64,000 nucleotides of DNA from Stieleria marina (GTDB taxonomy: Bacteria > Planctomycetota > Planctomycetia > Pirellulales > Pirellulaceae), in the NCBI GenBank assembly GCA_007741555.1, contig CP036526.1:5952001-6016000 (forward strand). Direction: 5' to 3'. A program made the position numbers and the translations under genes. A model generated the notes under the pieces. It ran no database searches. It saw nothing but the letters and a program-made list of their open reading frames with translations, and had not been told where the DNA came from. Shown piece by piece: positions 1-8,248 of this stretch; position 1 is the first letter of the stretch, and every line of letters starts with the position of its first letter.

Positions 1-652
1 CGCGTCACGCATGGATCCGTATTCGCACGTCGTCGGCAACCAACTGCTGAACCATTCGCGATTCAGCGAATACGCGACACAGGCTTGGCAATTGCCAATC
101 GTTCCCTGGACGGACCTGAACAATTCAGTCGTGATGGGCAGCTTTGTGATTGGCGTCGCCGCGCTGATCCCGATCTTCATGGTCACGTATCCGATTTTTC
201 GATTGTTCAAAACAACCGAAGAAGAAGATACCCTTGCTGCCGATCTGCAAACCGAAAAACAAAACCGCAACGTCGCAAAACACTCAGTTGTCTTGGTTGA
301 CCAAGGCCACAATGAAGTAGCCGCGCCGCATGTCGACCGACACACACCCGACGTCGAAGAAACGATTGATGTGACGGATGAACAGCCGGCGTTGAATGAA
401 ATTCGGATCGACGAAGCAGAATCGTTGCACGAAACGGTCGCCGAAACTCACGCTGACTTGCAGGTCGAAACTCGCGTCGACGTCATCCGCATGGTTGACT
501 ATCGCGACGAAGCGATCGATGACCAGTCGGACACAACGGCCGAATCAGATCCAGCCCCTCCCGCTTCATCGACACCACCTCCTTCGGACGAAGCTCTTAG
601 CTACTTGCTTCGTCAGTTGCGTGACTCACAGCAGCAAAGGAAAGCAGCATGA
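1..652 (+). CDS. TIGR03546-type membrane protein, C-terminal part (5' end outside window)
   Basis: The frame is open to the left window edge, so the true start probably lies outside; the first ATG inside is at 11. The visible part has one strong membrane segment (from about residue 40, VVMGSFVIGVAALIPIFMV), then a long acidic, low-complexity cytoplasmic-type tail rich in Glu, Asp, Thr and Pro. I assign it to TIGR03546 mainly because its stop overlaps by 4 bp (ATGA) the start of a recognisable TIGR03545 protein, and these two families occur as an adjacent pair. The function of the pair is unknown; a role at the cell envelope is an inference from the membrane anchors. Confidence 0.6.
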   Translation, partial: ASRMDPYSHVVGNQLLNHSRFSEYATQAWQLPIVPWTDLNNSVVMGSFVIGVAALIPIFMVTYPIFRLFKTTEEEDTLAADLQTEKQNRNVAKHSVVLVDQGHNEVAAPHVDRHTPDVEETIDVTDEQPALNEIRIDEAESLHETVAETHADLQVETRVDVIRMVDYRDEAIDDQSDTTAESDPAPPASSTPPPSDEALSYLLRQLRDSQQQRKAA

Positions 653-2406
653 TCCGTTGGCGATACGTAATTTCACGACTGATCATTGTTGCGGTCGTAC
701 TCCTTTTGATTCGGTTAGGCCTTGGCCCTGTGGCGTCCTACGTCACCGTGAAGGGGATTCAACAGGCAACCGGTGCCAAAGTCGAAATCGAAAGCACTCA
801 CGTAGGGCTCTTTCCGCCGCGTATCGAATACTCGGATTTCCGAGTTGCTGATCCGCGCAGTGGCAAAGTCATGCGAGACGCATTTCGTGCCGAGTCGATG
901 GATTTCGTTATCGACGCCAAGTCACTGTTGCACCGTCGATGGGTTGCCCGCGACGCACGCATTAGCGGCATTCAGATCGACGCTCGCCGTGATACTTCGG
1001 GCCACTTGGCTCAAGACGACACACCGAGCACCACCGCACCAGAGAGCGCTGGCATCCTTGGCAAGTTCATCAAAGGCGCCACCGATCAACTGGGCGATCA
1101 AGCCGCCGATGTTGTTGGCGGGATGGAGACGGTACGTCGCAGCAAAGAAATCAAACAGCGATGGCAACGTGAATACGACGAATTGGTCGTGCGTGCTCGC
1201 GATTTAGAAAGCCGAATCCGCAAGATTCGCGACACGGCTCGCGGGATCGACAATCCTCTTCGCGACTGGGAAGAACTCGACCGCACCTTGGCCCGTGCCA
1301 CTGAGACGCACAGCGAATTGAAAATCGTCCGTGCAACGATCGATGCGTTGCCACAGCGTTTGCAGGACGACTTGGTATCGTTGGAACGAGCCAAGCAAAT
1401 CGACCTGGACAAAATCGACCAGTACGTTCCCGGTTCGCTTTCGCAAAGCGACAACTTTGGCGTCGACTTGATGGCCAATGCGGTTCGCGATCAAGTGCAA
1501 CGGATTCGAGGTTATTTGGACGGTGGTCGCGCAATCGCTGACTACACTATCGTCGCGCCGGAGAGTTCGCGAGCACGAGGAATCGACTATGACCTGTTAG
1601 GTTCCAATCGACGTCCCGACATCATGATACGTCGCTGCGAAGTGGGTGGATTGCTACGATCCGGAGGCGAAGCGTTTGTACTGACTGGCATCATCGAAAA
1701 CCTGACACCAACCCCCGAATTGCTAGTAGAACCGACGGTCGCACGTTTGCGTCTGGAAGGCAACGAAGTCATCCGTGTCGAAATGGTTCGAGATCAGCGA
1801 CAAGGTGCTGACGTGGACTTGCTGACACTGCATTGGCCGCAAACCGAAGCTAAGGAATTGACCTTGGGTGACGACGACGACGCTGGCATCAGCATCCAAG
1901 GCGGCCAACGTGAACTTTGGGTCCAACTGCGTAGCGAAGGCGAGCGCATCTCCGGACGTTTTGTCAGCAAGCAAACGGGCTTGAAAATGAAACTGAATGT
2001 CGATTCCAAATACGCGGATTCGCCAGCTGCCGTTTCACTGGGCCAAAGCCTAGCTGCGGTCGACAAACTTGAAGTCGAAGCGACGTTCGCTGGAACCTGG
2101 AAAGACATGGGCCTGCAGCTCAATTCCAACATCGGGCAGATCTTCAAAACGGCCGCACAGAACGCAGTCGCGAGCCAAATCGAAACTTCCAAACGCGATT
2201 TGGCACTTAAGATCGAAGAGACTCACTTGCGTGAATCCCTGGAGCTTCGCAAATGGTTGGAAGGCCAGCAGAGTGAAGCCAATGAACTCCTGGCATCAGC
2301 AGATCAGTCGATCAAGGAAATGCGAAACAAAGTGGTCCGCGAAGTAGGTCAAGCAGATGCCTACCTTGGCAAACTGCGTTCAGCGATCGAAGGCCGTCTA
2401 CGATAA
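649..2406 (+). CDS. TIGR03545 family protein, AsmA-like envelope protein
   Basis: 585 residues. The N-terminus has a single membrane anchor (about residues 8-28) followed by an AsmA-like stretch with the pattern 'VKGIQQATGAKVEIESTHVG', then a coiled-coil region (about 165-260), a beta-rich middle, and a second coiled coil at the C-terminus (about 500-585). This anchor, periplasmic beta and coiled-coil layout fits TIGR03545, a family of unknown function. ATGA overlap with the upstream TIGR03546-type gene implies translational coupling. A strong hairpin terminator begins 66 nt after the stop, so this is probably the last gene of its operon. A lipid-transfer or envelope-scaffold role would be analogy with AsmA only. 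Confidence 0.75.
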   Translation: MIRWRYVISRLIIVAVVLLLIRLGLGPVASYVTVKGIQQATGAKVEIESTHVGLFPPRIEYSDFRVADPRSGKVMRDAFRAESMDFVIDAKSLLHRRWVARDARISGIQIDARRDTSGHLAQDDTPSTTAPESAGILGKFIKGATDQLGDQAADVVGGMETVRRSKEIKQRWQREYDELVVRARDLESRIRKIRDTARGIDNPLRDWEELDRTLARATETHSELKIVRATIDALPQRLQDDLVSLERAKQIDLDKIDQYVPGSLSQSDNFGVDLMANAVRDQVQRIRGYLDGGRAIADYTIVAPESSRARGIDYDLLGSNRRPDIMIRRCEVGGLLRSGGEAFVLTGIIENLTPTPELLVEPTVARLRLEGNEVIRVEMVRDQRQGADVDLLTLHWPQTEAKELTLGDDDDAGISIQGGQRELWVQLRSEGERISGRFVSKQTGLKMKLNVDSKYADSPAAVSLGQSLAAVDKLEVEATFAGTWKDMGLQLNSNIGQIFKTAAQNAVASQIETSKRDLALKIEETHLRESLELRKWLEGQQSEANELLASADQSIKEMRNKVVREVGQADAYLGKLRSAIEGRLR

Positions 2407-2472
2407 ACGATAGGCTCCACCGTCGTTGGCACGCTTTGATTAATAACCAAGGCTGACGCAAAACGTTAAACC

Positions 2473-2504
2473 ACAAAAGCTCACGCGAAAGCGTGGGCTT
2501 TTGT
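2473..2504 (+). terminator. GNRA-loop hairpin terminator after the TIGR03545 gene
   Basis: A 14-bp stem (2473-2486 pairs with 2491-2504, one G-T wobble) is closed by a GAAA tetraloop. The arms begin with A-rich and end with T-rich sequence (AAAAGC/GCTTTT), so the structure could end transcription in either direction. Confidence 0.85.
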
Positions 2505-2673
2505 CGTATTGCGACTCTCAAACGCCTTCTTGCATGCAAACGTCCGACCGTCACGTTACACTGCGATGCGACCCAAACCCTCCTTGGGGTAAAAGCATCA
2601 ACCCTCAGACCCAATGCCTCTGCAGGGCGAGTCTTCCTAGGTGCAAGAACTCTTTCATAAAACGAGATAAGCG

Positions 2674-3483
2674 ATGACGGCGGACAGCGATTCGGATCAC
2701 AAAGGTGAATTAGAAGAAGCTCACAATCACGACGAAGCAATCGCTGCGCTCGAGGGCACTGGACCTGACGATGGCGGCGCTGCTGTCGGCGATGAGATCG
2801 ATGCAGCTCGATCGACCTGGGCCTGGCTGGCCGTAGGGCTGCTGGCAGGCGTCCTGGGAATCGTTGCTACTCAAGTCGTGCAGTCTTCGTTTGAAGTTCC
2901 ATTGCCGGCGGAGTATCACGAACTAGTGATGGCAGCCGACGAAGGAGCCCCCGCCGAGGAGGCGAATGCACTGGCTTTAATAAATCGCGAATCGAATCAC
3001 AGCCGACTGCTCCTGGGACTCGGAGCCACCATGGCGATGGTGTTTGGCTGGGCGGCCGGAGTGATTAGCGGCCGGATCCCTCGAGGAATCGTCGGTGCGA
3101 TTGCAGGTATCGTGTTGGCGATCGCGTTGGCAATGCTGGCCAGCCCGTTCCTGCTGGACTTCGAAGCGACCGTTTTGAAAGCCCGGGAGAACAGCGACTT
3201 CTATGGAATGGCACTGCACGCGGCACAATGGCTCTTGATCGGGCTACCTATCGCGCTTGCCGTCGGAATTGGTTCAGGCCGAATGACCAGCTCTGCGAAA
3301 GTTGCCGGATCCGTCGTAATGGCTTCGCTGCTGGCCGGCATCATTTATATCATCGGCGGATCGCTCATTGATCCCAGCGCGCGGTTGTCGAGTGCTACAC
3401 CTGTCATCGGCACGCTTTCTTACTTGTGGCACATCGCGCCTCCGACGATGGTCGGTTTGTTTCTTGCTCGTAGCTCGCTGTAG
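2674..3483 (+). CDS. Polytopic membrane protein of unknown function
   Basis: 269 residues. An acidic soluble N-terminus (about 45 residues, rich in Glu, Asp and His) is followed by about six hydrophobic segments (near residues 47-68, 111-131, 136-160, 185-203, 212-232 and 248-266). No catalytic motif is recognised. It stands alone after a terminator and converges with the next minus-strand gene, with only about 30 bp between the stops. The nearest family cannot be named from the sequence. Confidence 0.7.
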   Translation: MTADSDSDHKGELEEAHNHDEAIAALEGTGPDDGGAAVGDEIDAARSTWAWLAVGLLAGVLGIVATQVVQSSFEVPLPAEYHELVMAADEGAPAEEANALALINRESNHSRLLLGLGATMAMVFGWAAGVISGRIPRGIVGAIAGIVLAIALAMLASPFLLDFEATVLKARENSDFYGMALHAAQWLLIGLPIALAVGIGSGRMTSSAKVAGSVVMASLLAGIIYIIGGSLIDPSARLSSATPVIGTLSYLWHIAPPTMVGLFLARSSL

Positions 3484-3513
3484 ATTGTCAGTCCCCTCAG
3501 CGTCATGGCTGCG

Positions 3514-4317
3514 CTAGCGGGCGGATCCCCGACTGGTTGTGGGAATTGCATAGGGATTGTCAGGCTGAGCGTGCCAACGGTCAACACGCGGTGTTTGGTA
3601 GTCAGAAGAGAACACCGCGCCCGATGCAACGGCATTAATTTGATCGACCAAAGCAATCGCTTGGTCACGGCGACGCGATGGTCGCAAGTCGCCCAAGCCA
3701 TGATCACGGAAAGCGATCGGTAATTCGACCACTCCCTTTTGCGTGCGTGCCGTGATGACGATCATCGGCAGCGGCGCCAGCCAGCCAGCCGGTCGGATCT
3801 CTTCGATTTGTGCGTCCAAGATCGAATCACTCGGTAGGTCGTAGTGGTCCCGATCACCTTCCATGGCGAGTCCATCGCAATGGAGATGCAGCACCATCAA
3901 ATCCGTCGCGGTTTCAAAGTGACTTCCACGCCATTTCTCTCGCGGCACTAATTCGACCACGCGTCCGGTCGAATCTTTCGTCCAACTGGGACGATCTATG
4001 CGAGCGAAAACACTCCGACGCAGTTTGCGGCAAAGCGACCGGTTGATCGGCCATTCGGGGTAAACGCAAAGCAGGCAAAACTGCAACGCCAGTAACCCTA
4101 GCCCGGTGCCGCAAGCAATCGTCGGGAGCGCCCCCACAACGCTTCGCTGCAAAAACGAGGCGGCAATCGCGAAAACGATAAACCACACCCAAAGCGTTTG
4201 AAACACGACCAGTTTGATCGAATTGATCGCCAACGAAAAACCATTCATCACTCGATTTGCATCGCCTGGATGAACAGGCCAAATACGAGCGAGCGAGGAA
4301 TTAATCGAACGAGACAT
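3514..4317 (-). CDS. Membrane-anchored protein of unknown function, two TM segments
   Basis: 267 residues. Two hydrophobic helices (about residues 34-55 and 60-84) are followed by a soluble C-terminal domain of about 180 residues without a recognisable motif, ending in a Pro/Ser/Arg-rich tail. The topology suggests the large domain is cytoplasmic (positive RSLCRKLRRS stretch after TM2), which is an inference. It is transcribed toward the convergent membrane-protein gene at 2674-3483. Confidence 0.65.
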   Translation of the reverse strand: MSRSINSSLARIWPVHPGDANRVMNGFSLAINSIKLVVFQTLWVWFIVFAIAASFLQRSVVGALPTIACGTGLGLLALQFCLLCVYPEWPINRSLCRKLRRSVFARIDRPSWTKDSTGRVVELVPREKWRGSHFETATDLMVLHLHCDGLAMEGDRDHYDLPSDSILDAQIEEIRPAGWLAPLPMIVITARTQKGVVELPIAFRDHGLGDLRPSRRRDQAIALVDQINAVASGAVFSSDYQTPRVDRWHAQPDNPYAIPTTSRGSAR

Positions 4318-4353
4318 GGACTGCGAAACCGATGGGCAATTTGATCGTCAGAA

Positions 4354-4377
4354 AACCGATGGCGTTTGCCATCGGTT
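4354..4377 (-). terminator. Hairpin terminator after the hisE-hisG-rhodanese operon
   Basis: A perfect 10-bp stem (AACCGATGGC at 4354-4363, GCCATCGGTT at 4368-4377) with a 4-nt loop. Read on the minus strand it is followed by TTCTG, giving a run of four T at the 3' side of the stem. It lies about 100 nt beyond the rhodanese stop codon. Confidence 0.7.
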
Positions 4378-4477
4378 CGACCTTAACTCAGCCCGTTGCA
4401 GGGTTCGAGTCAAAACTTGCCCGCAAACGTCAATTCAGTCCCGCCAACACAGACTTGCCGACCGCAACTGCTGTCCT

Positions 4478-4816
4478 TTAGTAGCGAACCACCGTTTCAT
4501 CGATCTCTTGGCTCCACTGATCGATGCCGCCAGCCAAGTTTTGAACTTTCGCGAATCCCATGTCTTTCAACGCGTGTGTCACCCGCATGCTGCGACCGCC
4601 ATGATGACAGTGGACCACGATCAAACGCTCGCGGTGCTCGTCAAGCTCGTCCGCGCGATCTTGCAGTTCACTCATCGGCAACAGAGTGCTTCCCTCAATT
4701 TTTGCAACTTCGTATTCGCCCTGCTCGCGTACATCCAACAGCAAAAATTCATCGCCGCCGCGCAGCATGGCCGCCACGGTGTGAACATCGGTTTCGATCG
4801 GTAAATCTTCTGACAT
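4478..4816 (-). CDS. Single-domain rhodanese (sulfurtransferase-like) protein
   Basis: 112 residues, the usual length of a single rhodanese domain. The N-terminal 'LLLDVREQGEY' motif and the active-site loop CHHGGRS (Cys70) are intact, so persulfide carriage is possible. The C-terminal 'NLAGGIDQW' motif is typical of the GlpE/PspE-like class. Soluble, no signal peptide. It is the last gene after hisE and hisG, 30 bp behind hisG; the link with histidine synthesis is positional only. It may act as a general sulfur carrier. Confidence 0.85.
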   Translation of the reverse strand: MSEDLPIETDVHTVAAMLRGGDEFLLLDVREQGEYEVAKIEGSTLLPMSELQDRADELDEHRERLIVVHCHHGGRSMRVTHALKDMGFAKVQNLAGGIDQWSQEIDETVVRY

Positions 4817-4846
4817 CGCTATTCTCGCAAAAATCCAAACTTCAAT

Positions 4847-5725
4847 TTACAAACGGCAATTCGCGATCGTGGTTTCAAAGATCGCTGAAGCACCAAGTTG
4901 CTCCAGTTTCTCCATCGCATCAATGACGTCACGACGTTTGACCATCACGCGAACACTGCACCAGTCTGCGTCTTCAAGCGCGCTGACAGTCGGTGATTTA
5001 AAACCGGGCGTGATGACCTCTGCAGCCGCTAGTTTTTCACGCGGCACGTTGTATTCCAACAAGGAATAGTCACGAGCAATCACGACGCCTTCTAGTCGTC
5101 GCACCACCCGATCAGCCATGGCAGGGTTGCGACAACGATCGTTCTGGATCAGGACTGTTTCGTAGTGTCCGATTTCTTCCAAGATCCGCAATCGATTAGC
5201 CGCCAGCGTGCTACCGGTTTCGACTAAATCGACGATGGCGTCGGCGATGCCCAATTGAATCATGACTTCCACACTGCCCGACAGCGATACGAGATGCGCC
5301 TTGGCACCGTGATCAGCCAAATACGCTGACGTGACCATCGGAAAACTCGTTGCGACTCGTTTTCCGTCCAAATCTTTTGCCGACGTGATGTCCATTGAAT
5401 CAGGGACACAAATTGCCAAACGGCATCGTCCTACACCCAGCTTCATTCGCGTCTGCACGTCGCCGCCAGATTCTTCGACCAAGTCGCTGCCGGTGAACCC
5501 CATATCAATGGCGCCTTCGGCACACAGCGTGGGAATGTCATCGGTGCGTAGAAAAATCAGTTCGATGGGCAACCCGCTTACCTTGGCAAACAAGCCGCGA
5601 CTTTGCCGACGAAACGTCAGCCCCGCTTGCTTGAGTAAGTCGCCGGAGATTTCGCTAAGCCGCCCTTTACTGGGCAAACCGATGCGGAGAGTGTTTTGAT
5701 CGTCCAAGTCGTCGCTTTTGCTCAT
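4847..5725 (-). CDS. hisG: ATP phosphoribosyltransferase, long form
   Basis: 292 residues, the length of the long (HisZ-independent) form with a C-terminal regulatory domain. The enzyme joins ATP and PRPP to give phosphoribosyl-ATP, the first and feedback-controlled step of histidine synthesis. Recognisable motifs: 'LRIGLPSKGRL' near the N-terminus, 'MGFTGSDLV' and the PRPP-binding loop 'DAIVDLVETGSTL' (about residues 163-175). The C-terminal ~75 residues match the ACT-like histidine-binding domain expected in this form. Its start overlaps hisE by 4 bp (ATGA). hisH is nearby on the opposite strand; no other his gene is in the window. Confidence 0.95.
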   Translation of the reverse strand: MSKSDDLDDQNTLRIGLPSKGRLSEISGDLLKQAGLTFRRQSRGLFAKVSGLPIELIFLRTDDIPTLCAEGAIDMGFTGSDLVEESGGDVQTRMKLGVGRCRLAICVPDSMDITSAKDLDGKRVATSFPMVTSAYLADHGAKAHLVSLSGSVEVMIQLGIADAIVDLVETGSTLAANRLRILEEIGHYETVLIQNDRCRNPAMADRVVRRLEGVVIARDYSLLEYNVPREKLAAAEVITPGFKSPTVSALEDADWCSVRVMVKRRDVIDAMEKLEQLGASAIFETTIANCRL

Positions 5726-6087
5726 TGCTTTGGTTCGTCTTTTTTGTCATCGCGGCTAGCCTTTTCGACCAAGCCAGAAGTGCCTTCGCGTCGCGCCAAT
5801 TCGCTGGCCACTTCGCTCAGGTCCACGCCTCGATAAGCCAACATGACCAGAGTGTGGTAAATCAAATCGCCCGCTTCGTAAACAAAATGCTCGCGGCCTT
5901 CGTCCCCGTTGCCCGAGAACTCCTGGGCAGCTTCGATCAATTCGTCAGCCTCTTCTCTGATTTTGCTGCCGATCTTGGTCGCTCCGCCTTCCATCAACTT
6001 GGTCGTGTACGAACCGGCGGGACGTAATTCGGCTCGTTCTTGCAAGGTTTGCATCAATCGAACCAAAGGGTCCAGCGGGTGACTCAT
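5722..6087 (-). CDS. hisE: Phosphoribosyl-ATP diphosphatase
   Basis: 121 residues. It removes pyrophosphate from phosphoribosyl-ATP, the second step of histidine synthesis. All-alpha MazG-like fold with the metal-binding pattern KIREEADELIEAA (acidic EExxE) and the downstream 'VYEAGDLIYHTLVML' helix with its conserved Glu and Asp. It is a stand-alone HisE rather than a HisIE fusion. First gene of the hisE-hisG-rhodanese operon; the reversed order relative to the pathway is not unusual. Confidence 0.93.
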   Translation of the reverse strand: MSHPLDPLVRLMQTLQERAELRPAGSYTTKLMEGGATKIGSKIREEADELIEAAQEFSGNGDEGREHFVYEAGDLIYHTLVMLAYRGVDLSEVASELARREGTSGLVEKASRDDKKDEPKQ

Positions 6088-6447
6088 CAGCGATTTCCGT
6101 ATGATTTTGGTGGAACGGCGATTTTGCGGGATACGAAGTGAATGACGATGTTAAACCGCAAACCCAGAATTGCCAACGCGTTGCCGCCTGAGCCCATCAA
6201 ATCGAACCAACCCAATCGCAGACCTCGATTCGCAACAAGACGTGAAAACGGCCCTCAATCAACACTGGCTGTGAATTTGCCGCCAGGATGGGCGCCGCGA
6301 CCGCTTTCACTGCCAGCCTGTTCAACGCGGACGATTTTGACGCGAACCTCGACCGATTGGTTTGTGCCCGCTTTTATCGAAGGCTCAATGGGTTAATCTT
6401 ATCGGGCCATCTCAAATCCAGTTGAATCCTCCTGAAATCGCAGCGAA
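6088..6447. other. Intergenic region between hisE and hisH
   Basis: About 360 bp separating divergent hisE and hisH, so promoters for both should lie here, though no clear -35/-10 pair stands out. On the minus strand, two partial reading frames (about 6393-6426, then 6255-6392) read like one protein broken by a single-base deletion in a C run; see findings. No intact gene is supported. Confidence 0.5.
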
Positions 6448-7089
6448 ATGATCACGATTGTCGACTATCAAATGGGCAACCTGAGAAGTGTGCAAAAAGC
6501 GATTGAGCGAGTCGGGGGTCAAGCAAAGATCACGTCGGACCCCAGCGAGATCGCAGCCGCTGAGAAATTGATTTTGCCGGGAGTCGGTGCCTTCGGCGAC
6601 GCGATGGACGAAATCAACCGCCGTGGCCTTGCCGATCCGATTCGGCAATTCGTTGACGCTGGCCGGCCGTTTCTGGGAATATGCCTCGGCCTACAACTGC
6701 TGTTTGAACGTGGCTTTGAGCACGGGGAACACAAGGGGCTGGGGATCTTGGCTGGCGATGTTGTTCGATTTGATCTTGCCGAAGATTTAAAAGTCCCGCA
6801 CATGGGTTGGAACACTGTCACCCCCAAGCCCAACGCTGATGGACAGGTCGCTCCGATCATCAGCGACGTCGATCAAACACATCACTTTTATTTCGTCCAC
6901 TCGTACTTTGTTCGGCCGACCGACCCCAGCGTCGTCGCATTGTCGTGCGACTACGGCGGTGAGTTCTGTGCGATGGTTTGGCGCGAAAATTTGTTTGCGA
7001 CTCAGTTTCACCCCGAAAAAAGCCAAGCCAACGGACTGAAACTACTCGGTGCTTTCAACGATCTCCCCATTGAAACCACCGTTTCCTAG
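6448..7089 (+). CDS. hisH: Imidazole glycerol phosphate synthase, glutaminase subunit
   Basis: 213 residues, class I glutamine amidotransferase. It supplies ammonia from glutamine to HisF, which makes imidazole-glycerol phosphate and AICAR. The catalytic triad is visible: nucleophile Cys79 in 'LGICLGLQLLF', and His188 with Glu190 in 'TQFHPEKSQ'. The N-terminal 'ITIVDYQMGNLRSV' is typical of HisH. hisF, hisA and hisB are not adjacent, so the pathway is split in this genome. It is read away from hisE-hisG, possibly sharing their intergenic control region. Confidence 0.95.
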   Translation: MITIVDYQMGNLRSVQKAIERVGGQAKITSDPSEIAAAEKLILPGVGAFGDAMDEINRRGLADPIRQFVDAGRPFLGICLGLQLLFERGFEHGEHKGLGILAGDVVRFDLAEDLKVPHMGWNTVTPKPNADGQVAPIISDVDQTHHFYFVHSYFVRPTDPSVVALSCDYGGEFCAMVWRENLFATQFHPEKSQANGLKLLGAFNDLPIETTVS

Positions 7090-7559
7090 GAACTCTTCTC
7101 AGCTCGTCTCCGATCCCACACCACCGCCCATCGCCATCTCCAGCGTTCAAAGACGGAGGATCTGATGCGGACCGTGGTCAGTCCTTCATGCCGTGTCGCT
7201 ACAATTGGCGGCACGACAAGACGGGATTACCAGGCGACCCAAACAACCCATCTTCGCCATTGCTCCCACGCTTCCTGATGCGAAAACTTTTCTTTGATTT
7301 GTTTTCCGGAGCAGCGCGATGACCTAAGTCCGTGCAATAGAGGGAGTAGCGGCTGTGCCAAAACAGCCCATCTATCCCAATCGTCTCATTTGCCAATCGG
7401 GTGGGCTTTACCAATGGCCAAAGATCCCCATCCTTTCGGGCCAAGGAGAGTGTGAAAGCAGTCGCCAGGATGGTCCTCGTCGGGCTTGATCCTGCGATCT
7501 CGCACTCTTGGTTACGCCTACTTTTCGGCTATTTCAATGCAATTTCCATGGAGAATCCA
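7090..7559 (+). other. Long leader/intergenic region before the CAP-domain gene
   Basis: About 470 bp without a convincing gene. It holds an imperfect hairpin at about 7342-7378 (GGGA/TCCC and GGCTGT/ACAGCC arms with small bulges, loop GCCAAA) that lacks a T tract. The reading frame of the CAP gene is open upstream to 7401, but the residues before the signal peptide look random and basic, so I treat that stretch as untranslated. Confidence 0.4.
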
Positions 7560-8156
7560 ATGGTGCGCACTTTAACAATCGTGGCTGCAAGCTTGATGCT
7601 TGGAACCAGTTTCGGATCAATCAGCCCCGTTTCAGCGCAAGGGGTCGTTTACTCGTCTCCTACTTTCACGACACCGTCGACCACTACCGGCCAAGTTTGC
7701 GCCAAGTGTGGACGAATCCACGGCAGTTCAGCCGGTGCGATTCAGTCCAGCGTCGTTCAGTCGGGTGTGACAAACCCAAGCCCCGCGCCGTACACAAGCA
7801 ATGCTCCCAGCAGCTACTCGCCGGTACAGCAAACCTCCTATTCCTCTGGCGGAACCAGCAACGTTCTTGCGATGCTTAACGCTCAACGGGCCCGACAGGG
7901 AGTCGGCGCCCTTTCCTACGACCCAGCGCTCCAGGCCGTCGCTCAGCGTCGCGCCCAAGCCATGGCGTCGAGGGGATTGAAAAGCCATCCCCCGGGATCA
8001 TTTGCTCCGGGACGCTACGAAGGCGTCGGATGGTCAAGTTCGTTTTCGCCATCAGGAGTTTCGGCGTGCTACACGTCCAGTCCAAGCATGCGTTACGCGG
8101 GAGCCGCCATGGCGACCGGTCGCGATGGTGTCTACTTTGCAGTGGTCTACCGCTAA
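7560..8156 (+). CDS. Secreted CAP/SCP-domain protein
   Basis: 198 residues from the ATG at 7560, chosen because GGAG lies just upstream and a signal peptide follows immediately (MVRTLTIVAASLMLGTSFGS...VSAQG). A CxxC pair (CAKCG) and a Ser/Thr/Pro-rich linker precede a short CAP domain (about residues 95-198) with the typical 'LAMLNAQRARQGVGALSYDP' and 'AVAQRRAQAMASRG' helices. The domain seems shortened: the usual second CAP His/Glu region is replaced by a Ser-rich stretch. Exported or cell-surface; substrate unknown. A strong terminator follows 34 bp after the stop. Confidence 0.8.
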   Translation: MVRTLTIVAASLMLGTSFGSISPVSAQGVVYSSPTFTTPSTTTGQVCAKCGRIHGSSAGAIQSSVVQSGVTNPSPAPYTSNAPSSYSPVQQTSYSSGGTSNVLAMLNAQRARQGVGALSYDPALQAVAQRRAQAMASRGLKSHPPGSFAPGRYEGVGWSSSFSPSGVSACYTSSPSMRYAGAAMATGRDGVYFAVVYR

Positions 8157-8190
8157 GCAAACTTGCTGCCAAGAAGTCTGATCCAAGTAG

Positions 8191-8224
8191 CCTCGAGCCG
8201 CCTCTGCGCCGCTCGAGGTTTTTT
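8191..8224 (+). terminator. Intrinsic terminator after the CAP gene
   Basis: Perfect 8-bp stem CCTCGAGC/GCTCGAGG (8191-8198, 8211-8218) with a 12-nt loop followed by six T. It lies inside the longest reading frame of the next gene, which argues that the next gene starts downstream of it. Confidence 0.9.
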
Positions 8225-8248
8225 CGTATCGAAACTGCCCTGAGCCGC

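Noticed and set aside
6142-6396. 84-codon plus-strand frame between hisE and hisH
   Set aside because: Arg/Pro-rich chance frame with no ribosome binding site; the minus-strand relic is the more protein-like reading there.
7401-7559. N-terminal extension of the CAP-domain protein from an upstream ATG
   Set aside because: The residues before the signal peptide are random and basic; a good ribosome binding site (GGAG) and signal peptide support ATG 7560.
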